A stretch of 64,000 nt of DNA from Budorcas taxicolor (taxonomy: Eukaryota; Chordata; Mammalia; Artiodactyla; Bovidae). The stretch spans positions 58,060,567-58,124,566 of the forward strand of contig NC_068912.1 of assembly GCF_023091745.1 (NCBI RefSeq), given 5' to 3'. This document shows positions 43,301 through 49,148 of this stretch, piece by piece. How positions within the stretch are numbered: the first letter of the stretch is position 1; every line of letters begins with the position of its first letter. Made by a program: the position numbers and the translations under genes. The notes under the pieces are model-generated. The model was not told where the DNA came from and searched no databases. It was given only the letters and a program-made list of their open reading frames with translations.

Positions 43301-46300
43301 AATATTGGATTGATCCAAATCTTGGATGCCCTTCAGATGCCATTGAGGTTTTCTGCAATTTCAGTGCTGGTGGTCAGACATGTTTATCTCCTATCTCTGT
43401 GACAAAGGTAAATTCTGAATTTAGCATATATACTGGTACTTGCCCACTATCAGTAAATAGTGAGTTTTTAAAAATCTTCCACTTTAAATAATTATGAATT
43501 TTATGAGTGGAAGCAAGATATTCTCTACCATATATGAGAAAGAAACTTTTTGGTTTTTAAAACTAATCCTGTTAATTCTTGACATTTTGATTACGTATTT
43601 TTATGACTGGCTTAGTTTGGCTTACTCTACTGACTATGCTTTTTAAATCCCTTTTAAAAATGTAAAACATATGTTTTTATGCTCATGCATTCATTAGAAA
43701 ATTCCAAAACAGCTGCAGTGTTTGTATTCAGTAATCAGTTACCTAAGGTTTTTACTGAAAATGACATCATCATCATTAAAAGAAGAATTCTGCCACAAAA
43801 CTTGCTATTTTGGGTGACTGGGAACAAAAATAACCTCCCTGAAATATCCACTGGGTAGTATTTAAAACATATGTATATTTCTATAAACTAAATGTTTAGA
43901 ATGAACAAAAGTTAGTTTGGTATAACACTGGGTATTGTAACAAGCATTTCTCAATCCTAAAGCTTGCTGCTGCTGCTGCTGCTGCTAAGTCGCTTCAGTC
44001 ATGTCCGGCTCTGTGCGACCCCATAGACAGCAGCCTACCAGGCTCCCCAATCCCTGGGATTCTCCAGGCAAGAACACTGGAGTGGGTTGCCATTTCCTTC
44101 TCCAATGCATGAAAGTGAAAAGTGAAAGTAAAGTTGCTCAGTTGTATCCGACTCTTTGCGACCCCATGGACTGCAGCCTACCAGGCTCCTCCGTCCATGG
44201 GATCTACCTATAACATATATCAAAGAAACCAAAACTGCATTTCTTTCTTTTTCTGGTTAACACCTTGGCCTTCTCAAGAACTAATTTTTCGTGGACAAAG
44301 AACTGATACATGGACCTACTGTGTGTTTCTTTCCACCATAAGAAGGCATCAGCTAAAAAGTACAGTGTGTCAGTGTCTCCAACTGCTTAGAATTAGACTG
44401 TCCTCTTCTCCTGAAACGCTCCCCCTCATTAACCAGGGTGTTTCATCCACTTATCTCATTAGGCATTCACCACTGTTACCCAAAGCAGAACAGGGGAGGA
44501 CTCTTCTATTTCTGTGGAATATGTATAATGCTAATGAGGAGCAGTAAGATCGCCTTACTTCCAAACTAACCACATAATCACCCTCATGCCCCTGCTTTTA
44601 GCCCAGGATTTTTATTTGGGTTATCATGGAAGAAAAGAAAAGAGGGGAGTACAAAGAAGATAAAATCAGTGAAGGAGCCATATTCCAGTTCTTTCCTTGG
44701 CTGAATTAATTCCCCCCATTTCTCCCATCCATAAATTCAACCTTAGAAAGACTGCACAGGTAATGGAAAGAATAGTAGACTTGGAATCAGGGACCTGGAT
44801 TCTAATTTCTGTTCCTCTGAAAACCTGGGAAATGATACTGTGACCCACCAGAAAGCCCACTCCTTGCCAGGCACTGTGCTAACTAAATGACACTTGACAA
44901 CTCACATCCTTGTAACAATCCTGTATTGGTGTTATACCCAAACTTGCCAATAAGGAAACTGGGCTTAGAAAGGCTCCATATTTCACAGGTTTGTAGTTCT
45001 CATCTACAAAATCAAAGAATTTGAACTGCTTTAGCTCTAATGTTCCTCATGATGATCCTTCCATGTTTTCATCCTTATGCCCCTCCCCTCCGCCCACCTT
45101 TCCTTTTCTTCTCTTTCCCTACAGTTTTTTTGTTGTTGTTCTATTACCTTATAACTGATATTCTGATTTGGTGACTGGAGATTAGTATAAATTCCTCAGT
45201 AGGAACCACTTCTATTCATTTATGTTATGACCATACCCCTGTTTGAATAATGCTAAAATGATGATGATGTCTAAAGCTACAGAAAAATCTGCTTCCTTGT
45301 CCAAATCTAGAAACTTCTTGCTCCAGTACTATCCTACATTGTCCACTTTATTAGTTAATATTTGTTCATGCATTCATTCATGCAATAAACAGCTTATTGA
45401 CGACTCACTGTATGACCAAAACTGCATTAAGGGTTGACTAACACAAAGATTAAGATTCTTTGTCTTTGTCTTTAAAGGCTCCATAATTAAAATAATTCAA
45501 CCAATTAATTATCACAACTTTTAACTTATCATTGAAAACTAAAAAAATAAATCTTCAAATGAAAGTACAGACAGAATTTCAGATTTTTATGAAAGAAATT
45601 TTAAGCAATAATCCACAACAAGTTATTAATGCATCTTAAATGACATTATACAAACTATTTTTTTAGTCATATTTAGTTGCCTAGTGATATGCTAAAGCCA
45701 GCTCATACTGCTCAGGAGAGCCTATTTATTTTAAGATCTCTTGTGAATTCCATGTTAAGTGACACCACCTTGATAGCCTAAAATCAGCCATGGTAGGAGT
45801 ATTTACAACTATGGAAATTCAGAATTGCCCTTGCAGGGGTGGTGGTTAAGCATTACCAGTACACCACTGACTGGCACTTAAATGTCCTAAAAAGTAGCTT
45901 TCTCAAGCCTGCCTTTTAAGGACTTTGTTCAAGTTTCTCCAAACTATAAATTTTTCAGTTGCCATATCTTATAACTCACATATTGTTTCAACGACATTAG
46001 TTGGAGTTTGGAATCGGGAAAGTCCAGATGAACTTCCTTCATTTACTGAGCTCAGAAGCCACCCATATCATCACCATTCATTGTCTAAACACTCCAGTGT
46101 GGACAAGTCCTCAGACAAGTGGCTCAGGATCGACTCTTGGTTTCAAGGGATGGAATGGTCAGATTTTTGAAGAAAACACTCTACTTGAACCTAAAGTGCT
46201 TTCAAATGACTGCAAGGTAAGGGAATGGCATGTTTAGATTTATTCAATATAACTAACTTAAAATTGATTAGACTACATATAATTAACATAAGAGTAAAAC

Positions 46301-49148
46301 TATATAATTAATATGAGAGTAAGACATTGCAAATTGAAGCTACAGAAGAATAAGTTTTAATGTGCCTAATGTGTAATAACCATACATTTTTCATAATCAA
46401 TTATTCATTTATATCAACTTTTGTCACACCCATTGGTCATCCATGGAGTTTTATATGCAAAATGAGTGTTATTAATGTATTAATTTTTATTCCCCATGTG
46501 AAATAATTATAGATGATAGCAGATGGAGCATAAGGGTCTATAGACAAATGTTTTCTTTTGTATATTTTTACTGCTGTGATTCTGCATCTCATTACTTCAT
46601 GAAAAACAGGTTATAGAGGCAAATCAGGTTTATTTCATATTTTGTCAGTCCCCATAACCTGATGCTAAATAATGGGCAAAATGGCAGTTTGACTCTACAA
46701 ATCAATATCTGACATAGCCCATTTTTCCTATTAAAATTAAATAATAATGAAGAGTTTATAATTTAAAACATTGTATTGTAGAGCAGGTGTTGGCAAACTA
46801 CAATCCACAGACCAAATCTAGCCCAGCATTCACTTTACTAAATATATGTTACTGAAACACAGCCACGCTCGTTCATCTCTTTATTATCTAGGGCTGTTAT
46901 CACACTACAGTGGCAGAGTCAAGTATATATGACCCACAAAACTAAAAGATCTATTTCTAACCCTTTACAGAAGAGTTTGCTGATCCCTATTATAGAGTTA
47001 TCCACTTACATATCATTAACTTTAAGGAGCATGGTTTCCTGCTCTTGTGTATCATGAAGCCCATGATTTAACATGTCTTATATTTTGAGTGCTTTAGTTT
47101 TTCCCAACTAGAGTGCTTTACTTTTTCACATTTCACTTGCAGATAAACTACACTTGCATATTTGAAAAATCATAAAATAAATACTCATAAATATATGGCT
47201 CACTCTCTGTAGGTGAAGAAATCAGCATTACCAACAAAATTAACTTTCACAATTTTGTCCAGAAACTTTTAGTGACCCATTGCTATTTCTGAGACACAAT
47301 CAAAACTTACCAGCAGTTAGAATAGTCGGGCCCCAACCTATTTTTCAAGCTTGGGCTTTCACTGTCTGCGTACCCTGAACTCTGGTCAAACTGATCTATT
47401 TATAATAATACCAAAAACAATTCCTACTGCTAATTGTTGGGGACTTATTAGATGACAGGTACTGTGTACTACATACATTATTTAACTATAACAGCTCTAT
47501 GAAGAAGTTACTATTAGTATCATTTTATAGGTAAGAAAAACTGAAGGCACAGAGGTTAAGTAACTTGTTCAAGGTACAGCAGAGCAAGAAATCAACCCTA
47601 AGTGTATACAGTTCCAAAATCCACACTATATTGCCAGGGACGTTTAATGGAAATCTCACTTAATCCTCACTAATTCACATTTTATATGTGAGAATACCTA
47701 TACCTGGGTGTCTATCAAAATCTGTGCACTTAAACCCCATGCTAGGCTTATTTTCACAACCACTTTCTATCTTTCCAACTGTTTTGTTTTTTCCTATTCA
47801 TGTCATTCCGCTTCTCTGAAATGCTGTTCTCTACCCCTCTAACCAAGTGGAAATTGTAGGCATACTTCGAGGCCTATCTTCGGTTCTGAATATACAAGGC
47901 TTTTCCCTGACTGTTCTAGTTGGAAATGAGGAACTCAGCATTCACTCTCTATATTCGTTATGATGCATGTCATATATGGCCTTATATTATGGCTGTTTGT
48001 TTCTCCTCTCCCTGACTAAATTTATAAGCTGCAAGAACTCAGAAGCCAGAATTTACTCATCTTTGTATTTCTTAAGAACTGTAAGAAACTGGAGGATTAC
48101 ATTTTATTCAACTGTGCCAAAAATACTTAGTCTTCAACAAATATTGTTTGAGACTTAATGAAGTTACAGAGAATTCTAGCCTAGTTATTACCTCAAGGTT
48201 ATGACTTTGGTAATTTATTTTCTGTGAGCTTCTATGCCTTAACTTAAAATGGAATTTATAGATTGAATAATCTCCAAAGTTCCTTCAAATTCTAAAATTT
48301 ATACCATGATAATTCTGTGAATGAGTAAATGAATAAACTTCTGTATAAAAATCTTCACAAAGCTAGATAACTGTTTCTCTATTTTGTTTTCCTGAAACTT
48401 AATCAGAGCATAGTTTTTATTTTATAATAGAATTTACCCTCCAAAAAAGAGCATACAGTAATAAAAGGAAACAGAAAGGCCTAGAAAGAAAGGAAAGGAG
48501 GAATGAAACTATATAAACAGTAACCATGGAATGGAAAAAAAGAAACCTAAAACATAATTCAACATAATTATAATTTACTTGTACTGAAGGGATTCTGCAT
48601 ATTTCCTGCCTAGAGTACAGAGAGGGTAAGCGCACTCATTCCCTTTCATCCAAGACAAGTTTCCATCCTGAAGCATCAGTCCCAAATAAAGGAAAACAAA
48701 ATGGTTACTACTCACATTAGAAGCAGGGCATATCTGGTCCAATGATCCACAGACAACAGAAACAGGAAGCCTCAAGAAAAATCAGAACACACAATGCCAT
48801 CTAGAAAATGGAATAAGCATATATGTTCATTTACTCATAGTAACTGTTACCCATTCATTGAGCACTTACTCCGTGCCAGGCATTATCTAGGTACTTTCTA
48901 TTCATTATTTCTAATCCTTAAATCTACACTGTCTATGAAAAGACATTGTCTGCTGCTAATGGAAAAATTACAGATCAAAGCATTTTGTTCTTATTTTTCA
49001 GATTCAAGATGGCAGCTGGCATAAGGCAAAATTCCTTTTTCACACCCAGGACCCTAATCAACTTCCAGTAATAGAAGTACAAAAACTTCCTCATCTCAAA
49101 ACCGAACGGAAGTACTACATTGAAAGCAGTTTCGTATGCTTTCTCTAA
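4242..49148 (+). CDS. COL24A1: Collagen type XXIV alpha 1 chain, 3' part (13 exons, partial)
   Basis: Partial CDS join: 4242-4349, 5981-6088, 6184-6237, 6902-6964, 9854-9907, 14755-14790, 29575-29610, 29717-29743, 37524-37589, 38222-38390, 43298-43407, 46001-46216, 49002-49148. The 1194 nt give 397 residues plus a TAA stop. Residues 1-162 are 54 unbroken Gly-X-Y triplets; residues 163-397 are telopeptide and fibrillar C-propeptide (COLFI). The propeptide has the family calcium-site signature WIDPNLGCPSDAIEVFCN, eight cysteines and the end VCFL. Known of the family: secreted procollagen chains trimerise through the C-propeptide, which is cleaved in the matrix; type XXIV is a minor fibrillar collagen expressed in developing bone. 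Assignment to COL24A1 rather than COL27A1 or COL5/11 rests on the KQMDINAAIQ telopeptide and C-terminus as I remember the human protein, and on the AT-rich, large-intron layout. All borders are GT..AG. The 5' exons lie outside the window. Confidence 0.92.
4350..5980 (+). other. COL24A1: Intron between window exons 1 and 2
   Basis: 1631 bp of AT-rich sequence with no recognisable repeat or further Gly-X-Y exon. Confidence 0.7.
5981..6088 (+). CDS. COL24A1: COL24A1 triple-helix exon (window exon 2, 108 bp)
   Basis: Twelve Gly-X-Y triplets, GEQ GLP GQP to GMK GEP. A strong polypyrimidine tract (about 15 T) precedes the acceptor tccatag; the donor is gtaggt. One triplet, GPC, places a cysteine inside the triple helix, which is uncommon in major fibrillar chains. 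The next intron is only 95 bp. Confidence 0.93.
6184..6237 (+). CDS. COL24A1: COL24A1 triple-helix exon (window exon 3, 54 bp)
   Basis: Six Gly-X-Y triplets, GEH GIQ GLT GFQ GFP GPK, in the canonical 54-bp exon size. The acceptor is cacattacag and the donor gtatgt. A Bov-A SINE fragment starts about 25 bp past the donor. Confidence 0.93.
6262..6360 (+). repeat. Truncated Bov-A SINE close to a splice donor
   Basis: gagaatcccaggcaaggg.. through gagtcggacacgactgaagc and a CAG run. It is a 5'-truncated Bov-A monomer starting about 25 bp after the exon 3 donor at 6238. Confidence 0.8.
6555..6810. repeat. Possible ancient LINE fragment
   Basis: The text atggaaatttttaaacatac, then 'aacattttactcac' and 'gatgtatttcaaagtcagtt', resembles a diverged LINE relic. 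The family is not certain. Confidence 0.35.
6902..6964 (+). CDS. COL24A1: COL24A1 triple-helix exon (window exon 4, 63 bp)
   Basis: Seven Gly-X-Y triplets, GPD GDA GIV GIS GPK GPV GQR. The acceptor is gcttctag and the donor gtaaat. At 63 bp it is a multiple of 9 but not one of the commonest fibrillar sizes (45, 54, 99, 108). Phase and Gly periodicity are kept on both sides. Confidence 0.9.
6965..7692 (+). other. COL24A1: Intronic sequence, nothing assigned
   Basis: First part of the 2.9-kb intron after window exon 4. There is a short A run at 7196-7208 and no exon. Confidence 0.5.
7707..7745 (-). repeat. 39-bp tailless tRNA-head SINE insertion with TSD
   Basis: On the minus strand this reads GTTTCCCTGGTGGCTCAGAC.. 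, the tRNA-derived head of Bov-tA only. It is flanked by a perfect 14-bp duplication CCTCTATGACTAAT (7693-7706 and 7746-7759). The SINE body and A-rich tail are absent. Confidence 0.8.
7760..8314 (+). other. COL24A1: Intronic sequence, nothing assigned
   Basis: AT-rich, without exon or clear repeat. Confidence 0.5.
8315..8462 (+). repeat. MIR SINE
   Basis: The MIR core is recognisable: cccatgagagaagctattat, then gataaggaaactaaatctcc and the 'atttgaatccacatctgatt' end. Confidence 0.75.
9328..9395 (+). repeat. MIR fragment
   Basis: ttaattcttacaatggccct with gtgaattaggcattcttatt and a degenerate 'gaaggaatcag' core. Confidence 0.55.
9854..9907 (+). CDS. COL24A1: COL24A1 triple-helix exon (window exon 5, 54 bp)
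   Basis: Six triplets, GST GPF GRE GII GPT GRT. A long T/C-rich tract precedes the acceptor ctcaacag; the donor gtaagt is near consensus. Confidence 0.93.
9908..12073 (+). other. COL24A1: Intronic sequence with weak ancient repeats
   Basis: 10530-10612 looks like a MIR 3' half. 11515-11795 ('gggctgcaaggaataggaac', 'caataaggaaacttatctta') looks like an old mammalian interspersed repeat that I cannot name. The rest is unassigned. Confidence 0.4.
12074..12222 (-). mobile_element. BovB 3'-end fragment, antisense
   Basis: ttcagtgactaagttgtgtc.. through 'ctcctggagtttgctcaaac' and 'gagtcagtgatgctatctaa' is the reverse complement of the BovB 3' tail. Confidence 0.85.
12250..13060 (+). mobile_element. 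Old L1/HAL1-like LINE fragment
   Basis: 'cagagaaacataaattgaag', 'taatgagatattgcatctaa' and 'tggtatattatttagcatga'-like text match the end of ORF2 and 3' region of ancient L1. Interrupted by a T/C run near 12690. Confidence 0.6.
13083..13296 (-). repeat. Bov-tA SINE, antisense
   Basis: From ttgctcatgtttagtcgcta to gagccaccagagaagcccc, the reverse complement of a near-complete tRNA-headed Bov-tA. Confidence 0.9.
13320..14410 (+). mobile_element. Old L1 fragments (interrupted by BovB)
   Basis: 14075-14410 matches the L1 ORF2 endonuclease/RT junction ('gcacatggaacatttactga', 'ccatattttagatcataaaa', 'gttctctggccataatgaat'). 13320-13638 and 13881-14074 look like further old L1 sequence. Confidence 0.6.
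13639..13880 (-). mobile_element. BovB 3' end, 5'-truncated, antisense
   Basis: It starts with the ttcagttcag repeats (tail of BovB reversed) and runs to 'catgaggtggccaaagta'. Little diverged, so comparatively young. Confidence 0.9.
14755..14790 (+). CDS. COL24A1: COL24A1 triple-helix exon (window exon 6, 36 bp)
   Basis: Four triplets, GPR GEK GFR GET. The acceptor is gtctttcag and the donor gtaagt. It is the last exon before a 14,784-bp intron. Confidence 0.9.
14838..14890 (+). repeat. Possible L2 3' fragment
   Basis: 'taagctccatgaaagcaagg' is the L2 3'-end signature. Very short. Confidence 0.4.
15175..15245 (+). mobile_element. Mariner-type MITE remnant
   Basis: The right half, ggaaaacccaaacagacttt with ttgttcaacccaata, matches the terminal repeat of ruminant mariner MITEs. 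The left half is eroded. Confidence 0.5.
16365..16790 (+). mobile_element. L2 LINE 3' end
   Basis: 'aaatgttctcttatcagaga', 'gctcttccagaccaacccta', then 'tgagttccctgagagcatga' and the tgactgaatgaatg end. The middle (16560-16620) is poorly conserved. Confidence 0.65.
17085..18186 (-). mobile_element. 5'-truncated ruminant L1, antisense, with 18-bp TSD
   Basis: The 3' tail appears as a T run at 17083-17093, followed by reversed L1 3' UTR and the end of ORF2. Perfect flanking duplication TTCATCACTGGCACCCTT at 17067-17084 and 18187-18204. Minus-strand frames at 17549-17803 and 17914-18270 are ORF2 remnants. Confidence 0.92.
18300..18838 (+). mobile_element. L2 LINE 3' end
   Basis: 'ttcctcactgtggcctacag', 'tcaggtctgtgctcaaatat', 'tagggaagccttccatggcc', 'tatgaacttcttgagagcag' and the 'aaataaataaatg' end follow the L2 3' consensus in order. 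Confidence 0.85.
18945..19158 (-). repeat. Bov-tA SINE, antisense
   Basis: From the 'tgctaagtcgcttcagtcat' tail to the 'caccacctgggaagc' head. Imperfect flanking duplication CTGTGG(G)TTAYCAT at 18931-18944 and 19159-19171. Confidence 0.88.
19172..20517 (+). other. COL24A1: Intronic sequence, nothing assigned
   Basis: AT-rich, without recognised repeat or exon. Confidence 0.5.
20524..21699 (-). mobile_element. Solo LTR of a ruminant class II-type endogenous retrovirus
   Basis: An 1176-bp element starts TG (20524) and ends CA (21699), flanked by a perfect 6-bp duplication AGTTTC (20518-20523 and 21700-21705). On the minus strand it begins tgccgggagccagcgtgagg, has a TATAAAA-like box near 20930 and AATAAA motifs near 20600, about 70 bp before its 3' end. 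This orders U3-R-U5 on the minus strand. There is no internal retroviral coding sequence. The 6-bp duplication fits ERVK-like (class II) integration; the family name is not certain. Confidence 0.85.
21880..24216 (-). mobile_element. 5'-truncated BovB LINE, antisense, 2.3 kb
   Basis: Continuous reverse-complement BovB covering the 3' tail, reverse transcriptase and part of the upstream region. The minus-strand RT fragment at 22426-22908 carries LRYADN in place of the catalytic YADD, and frames are broken (another at 23028-23336). Non-functional. Confidence 0.92.
22426..22908 (-). pseudogene. BovB reverse transcriptase fragment (catalytic box altered)
   Basis: 160 codons with RT motifs: 'LEEMRIPDHFICLLRSLYAG', 'GIHQGCILSPCLFNLYAEYI' and LRYADN. 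The catalytic second Asp is replaced by Asn. Frames are interrupted upstream and downstream. Confidence 0.85.
24217..24782 (+). other. COL24A1: Intronic sequence, nothing assigned
   Basis: AT-rich single-copy-looking sequence. Confidence 0.45.
24793..24923 (-). repeat. Truncated Bov-tA SINE, antisense, with TSD
   Basis: 'tacttgctaagtcctgtcca' to 'ccgtttccttctccaa', flanked by CTGTCTAATA at 24783-24792 and 24924-24933. Confidence 0.85.
25170..25284 (-). mobile_element. Short BovB 3'-tail fragment, antisense
   Basis: agttcagttcagttcagttg followed by 'ctcagtcatgtctgactctt' and the 'ctggagttcactaaactcac' end. Confidence 0.85.
25423..26323 (-). mobile_element. 5'-truncated BovB, antisense, interrupted by an L1 tail
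   Basis: Reverse BovB 3' region from the ttcagttcag tail to 'cttgattccagcttgtg'. Broken at 25814-25893 by a small L1 insertion. Confidence 0.92.
25814..25893 (-). mobile_element. 80-bp L1 3'-tail insertion inside BovB
   Basis: A run of 17 T, then 'tttaattttaaaatctttaa' and 'gcgttcccaaacatgaaccc', the reversed end of the ruminant L1 3' UTR (compare 36590-36660 on the + strand). Confidence 0.85.
26324..27474 (+). other. COL24A1: Intronic sequence, little assigned
   Basis: AT-rich. 27410-27470 ('gaacatctactgtgtatcag', 'gcactgttcc') looks like a MIR or L2 scrap. No exon. Confidence 0.4.
27489..28055 (+). mobile_element. 5'-truncated BovB, sense
   Basis: 'atcactgcagatggtgatta' through the gactgaactgaactgaa tail. 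Flanked by an imperfect duplication AAGACACTTTTAAA / AAGACATTTTTAGA (27475-27488 and 28056-28069). Confidence 0.9.
28540..28880 (+). repeat. Ancient mammalian interspersed repeat (family not named)
   Basis: 'tagggcttctataactaatt', 'gatggcttaaacaacaaaca', 'gttctggagactgggaaatc' and 'tatgaatgtgggaggggaca' follow a well-known old repeat, but I cannot name it with certainty. Confidence 0.5.
29005..29220 (+). repeat. Full-length Bov-tA SINE, sense
   Basis: From ggacttccctggtggctcag through 'gcaggagacccaggttcaat' to the 'ctaacactttcacttttt' end. The tRNA-like B box region is well kept. Confidence 0.92.
29575..29610 (+). CDS. COL24A1: COL24A1 triple-helix exon (window exon 7, 36 bp)
   Basis: Four triplets, GPQ GPR GQP GPP. 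The acceptor is tttctcctag and the donor gtgagt. The proline-rich triplets mark the C-terminal cap of the triple helix. Confidence 0.9.
29717..29743 (+). CDS. COL24A1: COL24A1 last collagenous exon (window exon 8, 27 bp)
   Basis: Three triplets, GPP GAP GPR, end the triple helix. The acceptor gtattatag follows a long T run; the donor is gtaagt. The 27-bp micro-exon lies only 106 bp after the previous exon. Confidence 0.88.
29895..30000 (+). repeat. MIR 3' half
   Basis: 'tttgtctataaaataggatg', 'aaataagtaaagtgctcagc' and 'acaatgtctgacataattag' follow the MIR 3' consensus. Confidence 0.6.
30061..30900 (+). other. Intronic stretch with an unexplained 183-codon open frame
   Basis: The longest frame, 30145-30693, would encode 182 residues rich in hydrophobic runs. 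It has no recognised domain, and another frame (from 30110) is also open for over 50 codons. It is GC-richer than its neighbours. I do not recognise it as a gene or a named repeat. It could be an old LTR or a chance frame. Confidence 0.3.
31141..31578 (-). mobile_element. 5'-truncated BovB, antisense
   Basis: Reverse BovB tail from cagttcagttcagttcag to 'cttacatccatacatgacca'. Very little diverged. A possible 5-bp flank duplication ACCTT (31136-31140 and 31579-31583). Confidence 0.92.
31584..34250 (-). mobile_element. Old L1 (L1M-like), antisense, interrupted by Bov-A2
   Basis: Antisense L1 landmarks occur in order: 'agcactatttgttgacagac', 'gctggatatagaattcttgg'-like text at 32214, 'gtttgattatgaggtatcta', then after the SINE 'gagcttcttggatgcagaga' and 'cttgaaaactggacatttta'. 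The last kilobase resembles an L1 5' UTR. The frame at 33910-34335 falls in it and is not a gene. Confidence 0.65.
32407..32676 (+). repeat. Bov-A2 dimeric SINE, sense
   Basis: Two Bov-A monomers in tandem (about 32407-32541 and 32542-32676), each starting ggagaagg.aatggcaaccc-like and joined by a short linker. Flanked by GGGGARTTCA (32397-32406 and 32677-32686, one mismatch). Confidence 0.92.
34251..35405 (+). other. COL24A1: Intronic AT-rich sequence
   Basis: No repeat family is recognised. A short tandem duplication (21-bp unit TTCTTCATATAGTTCATATA..) lies at 34971-35007. Confidence 0.5.
35421..35607 (-). repeat. Bov-tA SINE, antisense, with 15-bp TSD
   Basis: 'tgtctgactctttgcgaccc' to 'gagccaccagggaagccc', flanked by perfect TTCCTACTTAAGTCA at 35406-35420 and 35608-35622. 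Confidence 0.93.
35745..36130 (+). mobile_element. L2 LINE 3' end
   Basis: 'aggcctttgtgttggcacct', 'cagatctcagttcaaatatc', 'tccaggaagcctatggagat', 'aactttagctctacaagggc' in the order of the L2 consensus. Confidence 0.75.
36219..36720 (+). mobile_element. 5'-truncated ruminant L1, sense, with 13-bp TSD
   Basis: L1 3' region from 'atatacacaatggagtatta' through 'cacatgtaagaattaaagat' to an A/TAAA-rich tail. Flanked by perfect TAAATAGTTTTCC at 36206-36218 and 36721-36733. Confidence 0.93.
36734..37523 (+). other. COL24A1: Intronic sequence before the telopeptide exon
   Basis: No repeat recognised. Confidence 0.5.
37524..37589 (+). CDS. COL24A1: COL24A1 C-telopeptide exon (window exon 9, 66 bp)
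   Basis: Encodes 22 residues starting KQMDINAAIQ, non-collagenous and predicted helical with spaced I/L residues. It joins the triple helix to the C-propeptide stalk. The acceptor is tttacacag and the donor gtaata. Procollagen C-proteinase would be expected to cleave in or after this segment, but no site can be assigned here. Confidence 0.92.
38222..38390 (+). CDS. COL24A1: COL24A1 C-propeptide exon (window exon 10, 169 bp)
   Basis: Encodes the propeptide stalk and base: hydrophobic-heptad-like IFKTLNYLGNLLHSI, then the family motif LGTRDNPAQICKDL and LNCEHKVSDG. It carries the first two propeptide cysteines. It ends in phase 1: the final G plus GA of the next exon gives Gly. The donor is gtaagt. 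The acceptor gacttggcag has a poor pyrimidine tract, and the frame is open through the 87 nt just upstream (38135-38221). Confidence 0.92.
38391..39684 (+). other. COL24A1: Intronic sequence, nothing assigned
   Basis: No exon or clear repeat. The frame from 38135 runs through exon 10 and stops at 38512 in this intron. Confidence 0.5.
39685..40970 (-). mobile_element. Long L2 LINE fragment, antisense
   Basis: Antisense L2 landmarks occur over 1.2 kb: 'gagaaagtgacatttgagca', 'ctgggggaaagagctttcca', 'caaatgcaaagaccctgaac', 'aggtagagccaacaggtttt', 'tgtctgttagacattcaagg'. Interrupted by a Bov-A at 40275. Confidence 0.75.
40275..40379 (-). repeat. Truncated Bov-A SINE, antisense
   Basis: actgctaagtcgcttcagtc to 'ctagagtactggagtgg'. 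Imperfect flanks gactaaagg / gactagaag. Confidence 0.85.
40971..42121 (+). other. COL24A1: Intronic sequence, nothing assigned
   Basis: Purine-rich. No repeat family named and no exon. Confidence 0.45.
42122..42254 (+). mobile_element. MER5-like hAT MITE
   Basis: Starts cagtgattctccaaatat. The interior has 'aactctaggggtggggccca', and it ends 'agtctgaaaaccac', the MER5-type arrangement. Confidence 0.7.
42255..43297 (+). other. COL24A1: Intronic sequence, nothing assigned
   Basis: AT-rich, with no recognised elements. Confidence 0.5.
43298..43407 (+). CDS. COL24A1: COL24A1 C-propeptide exon (window exon 11, 110 bp)
   Basis: Encodes GKYWIDPNLGCPSDAIEVFC and the following residues to VTK. This is the calcium-binding loop of the COLFI domain, with three cysteines. 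An N-F-S sequon follows the second of them (FCNFSAGG). The acceptor cacaataaatag is weak and A-rich; the donor is gtaaat. Confidence 0.93.
43408..43963 (+). other. COL24A1: Intronic sequence, nothing assigned
   Basis: AT-rich start of the 2.6-kb intron after window exon 11. Confidence 0.5.
43964..44203 (-). repeat. Bov-A2 dimeric SINE, antisense
   Basis: Begins with GCT x7 (43966-43986, the reversed CAG tail), then two reversed Bov-A monomers separated by 'gaaagtgaaaagtgaaagta'. Confidence 0.92.
44204..44759 (+). other. COL24A1: Intronic sequence, nothing assigned
   Basis: No repeat or exon recognised. Confidence 0.45.
44760..45030 (+). repeat. MIR-family SINE sequence
   Basis: 'agtagacttggaatcaggga', 'ctggattctaatttctgttc', then 'gccaggcactgtgctaacta' and 'caataaggaaactgggctta'. 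Possibly two partial MIRs side by side. Confidence 0.65.
45031..46000 (+). other. COL24A1: Intronic sequence, nothing assigned
   Basis: No repeat or extra exon recognised. Confidence 0.45.
46001..46216 (+). CDS. COL24A1: COL24A1 C-propeptide exon (window exon 12, 216 bp)
   Basis: Encodes 72 residues from LEFGIGKVQMNFLHLLSSEA through HIITIHCLNT and the GFKGWNGQIF segment to SNDCK. It includes two cysteines of the intrachain disulfide set. The acceptor is cgacattag and the donor gtaagg. It is shorter than the equivalent exon of classical fibrillar chains as I recall them, matching the shorter propeptide of the COL24/COL27 type. Confidence 0.92.
46217..46775 (+). other. COL24A1: Intronic sequence, nothing assigned
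   Basis: AT-rich. Confidence 0.5.
46784..46989 (-). mobile_element. hAT-type MITE with 8-bp TSD
   Basis: Inverted termini: caggtgttggcaaactac at the left and gtttgctgatccct at the right. Flanked by 8-bp TTGTAGAG / TTATAGAG (46776-46783 and 46990-46997). Its interior belongs to the same family as the large element at 1483-3700. Confidence 0.8.
46998..47436 (+). other. COL24A1: Intronic sequence, nothing assigned
   Basis: No elements recognised. Confidence 0.45.
47437..47632 (+). repeat. MIR SINE
   Basis: 'cattttataggtaagaaaaa', 'cacagaggttaagtaacttg' and 'ttcaaggtacagcagagcaa' are close to the MIR core. Confidence 0.85.
47633..48851 (+). other. COL24A1: Intronic sequence, nothing assigned
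   Basis: No clear repeat or exon. Confidence 0.45.
48852..48920 (+). repeat. MIR fragment just upstream of the last exon
   Basis: 'cattgagcacttactccgtg' and 'ccaggcattatctaggtact' match the MIR interior; it ends about 80 bp before the acceptor at 49000. Confidence 0.7.
49002..49148 (+). CDS. COL24A1: COL24A1 terminal coding exon (window exon 13, 147 bp of CDS)
   Basis: Encodes IQDGSWHKAKFLF, then a conserved core (LPVIEVQKLPHLKTERKYYI) and the C-terminal SSFVCFL, followed by TAA at 49146-49148. The eighth propeptide cysteine is third from the end. The acceptor is ttatttttcag. The 147-nt coding length equals that of the last coding exon in classical fibrillar collagens. Confidence 0.94.
   Translation: MQDGSWHKAKFLFHTQDPNQLPVIEVQKLPHLKTERKYYIESSFVCFL

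Noticed and set aside
43966..43986. GCT x7 triplet repeat as an expandable microsatellite
   Set aside because: It is the normal CAG-type tail of the Bov-A2 SINE and is short.
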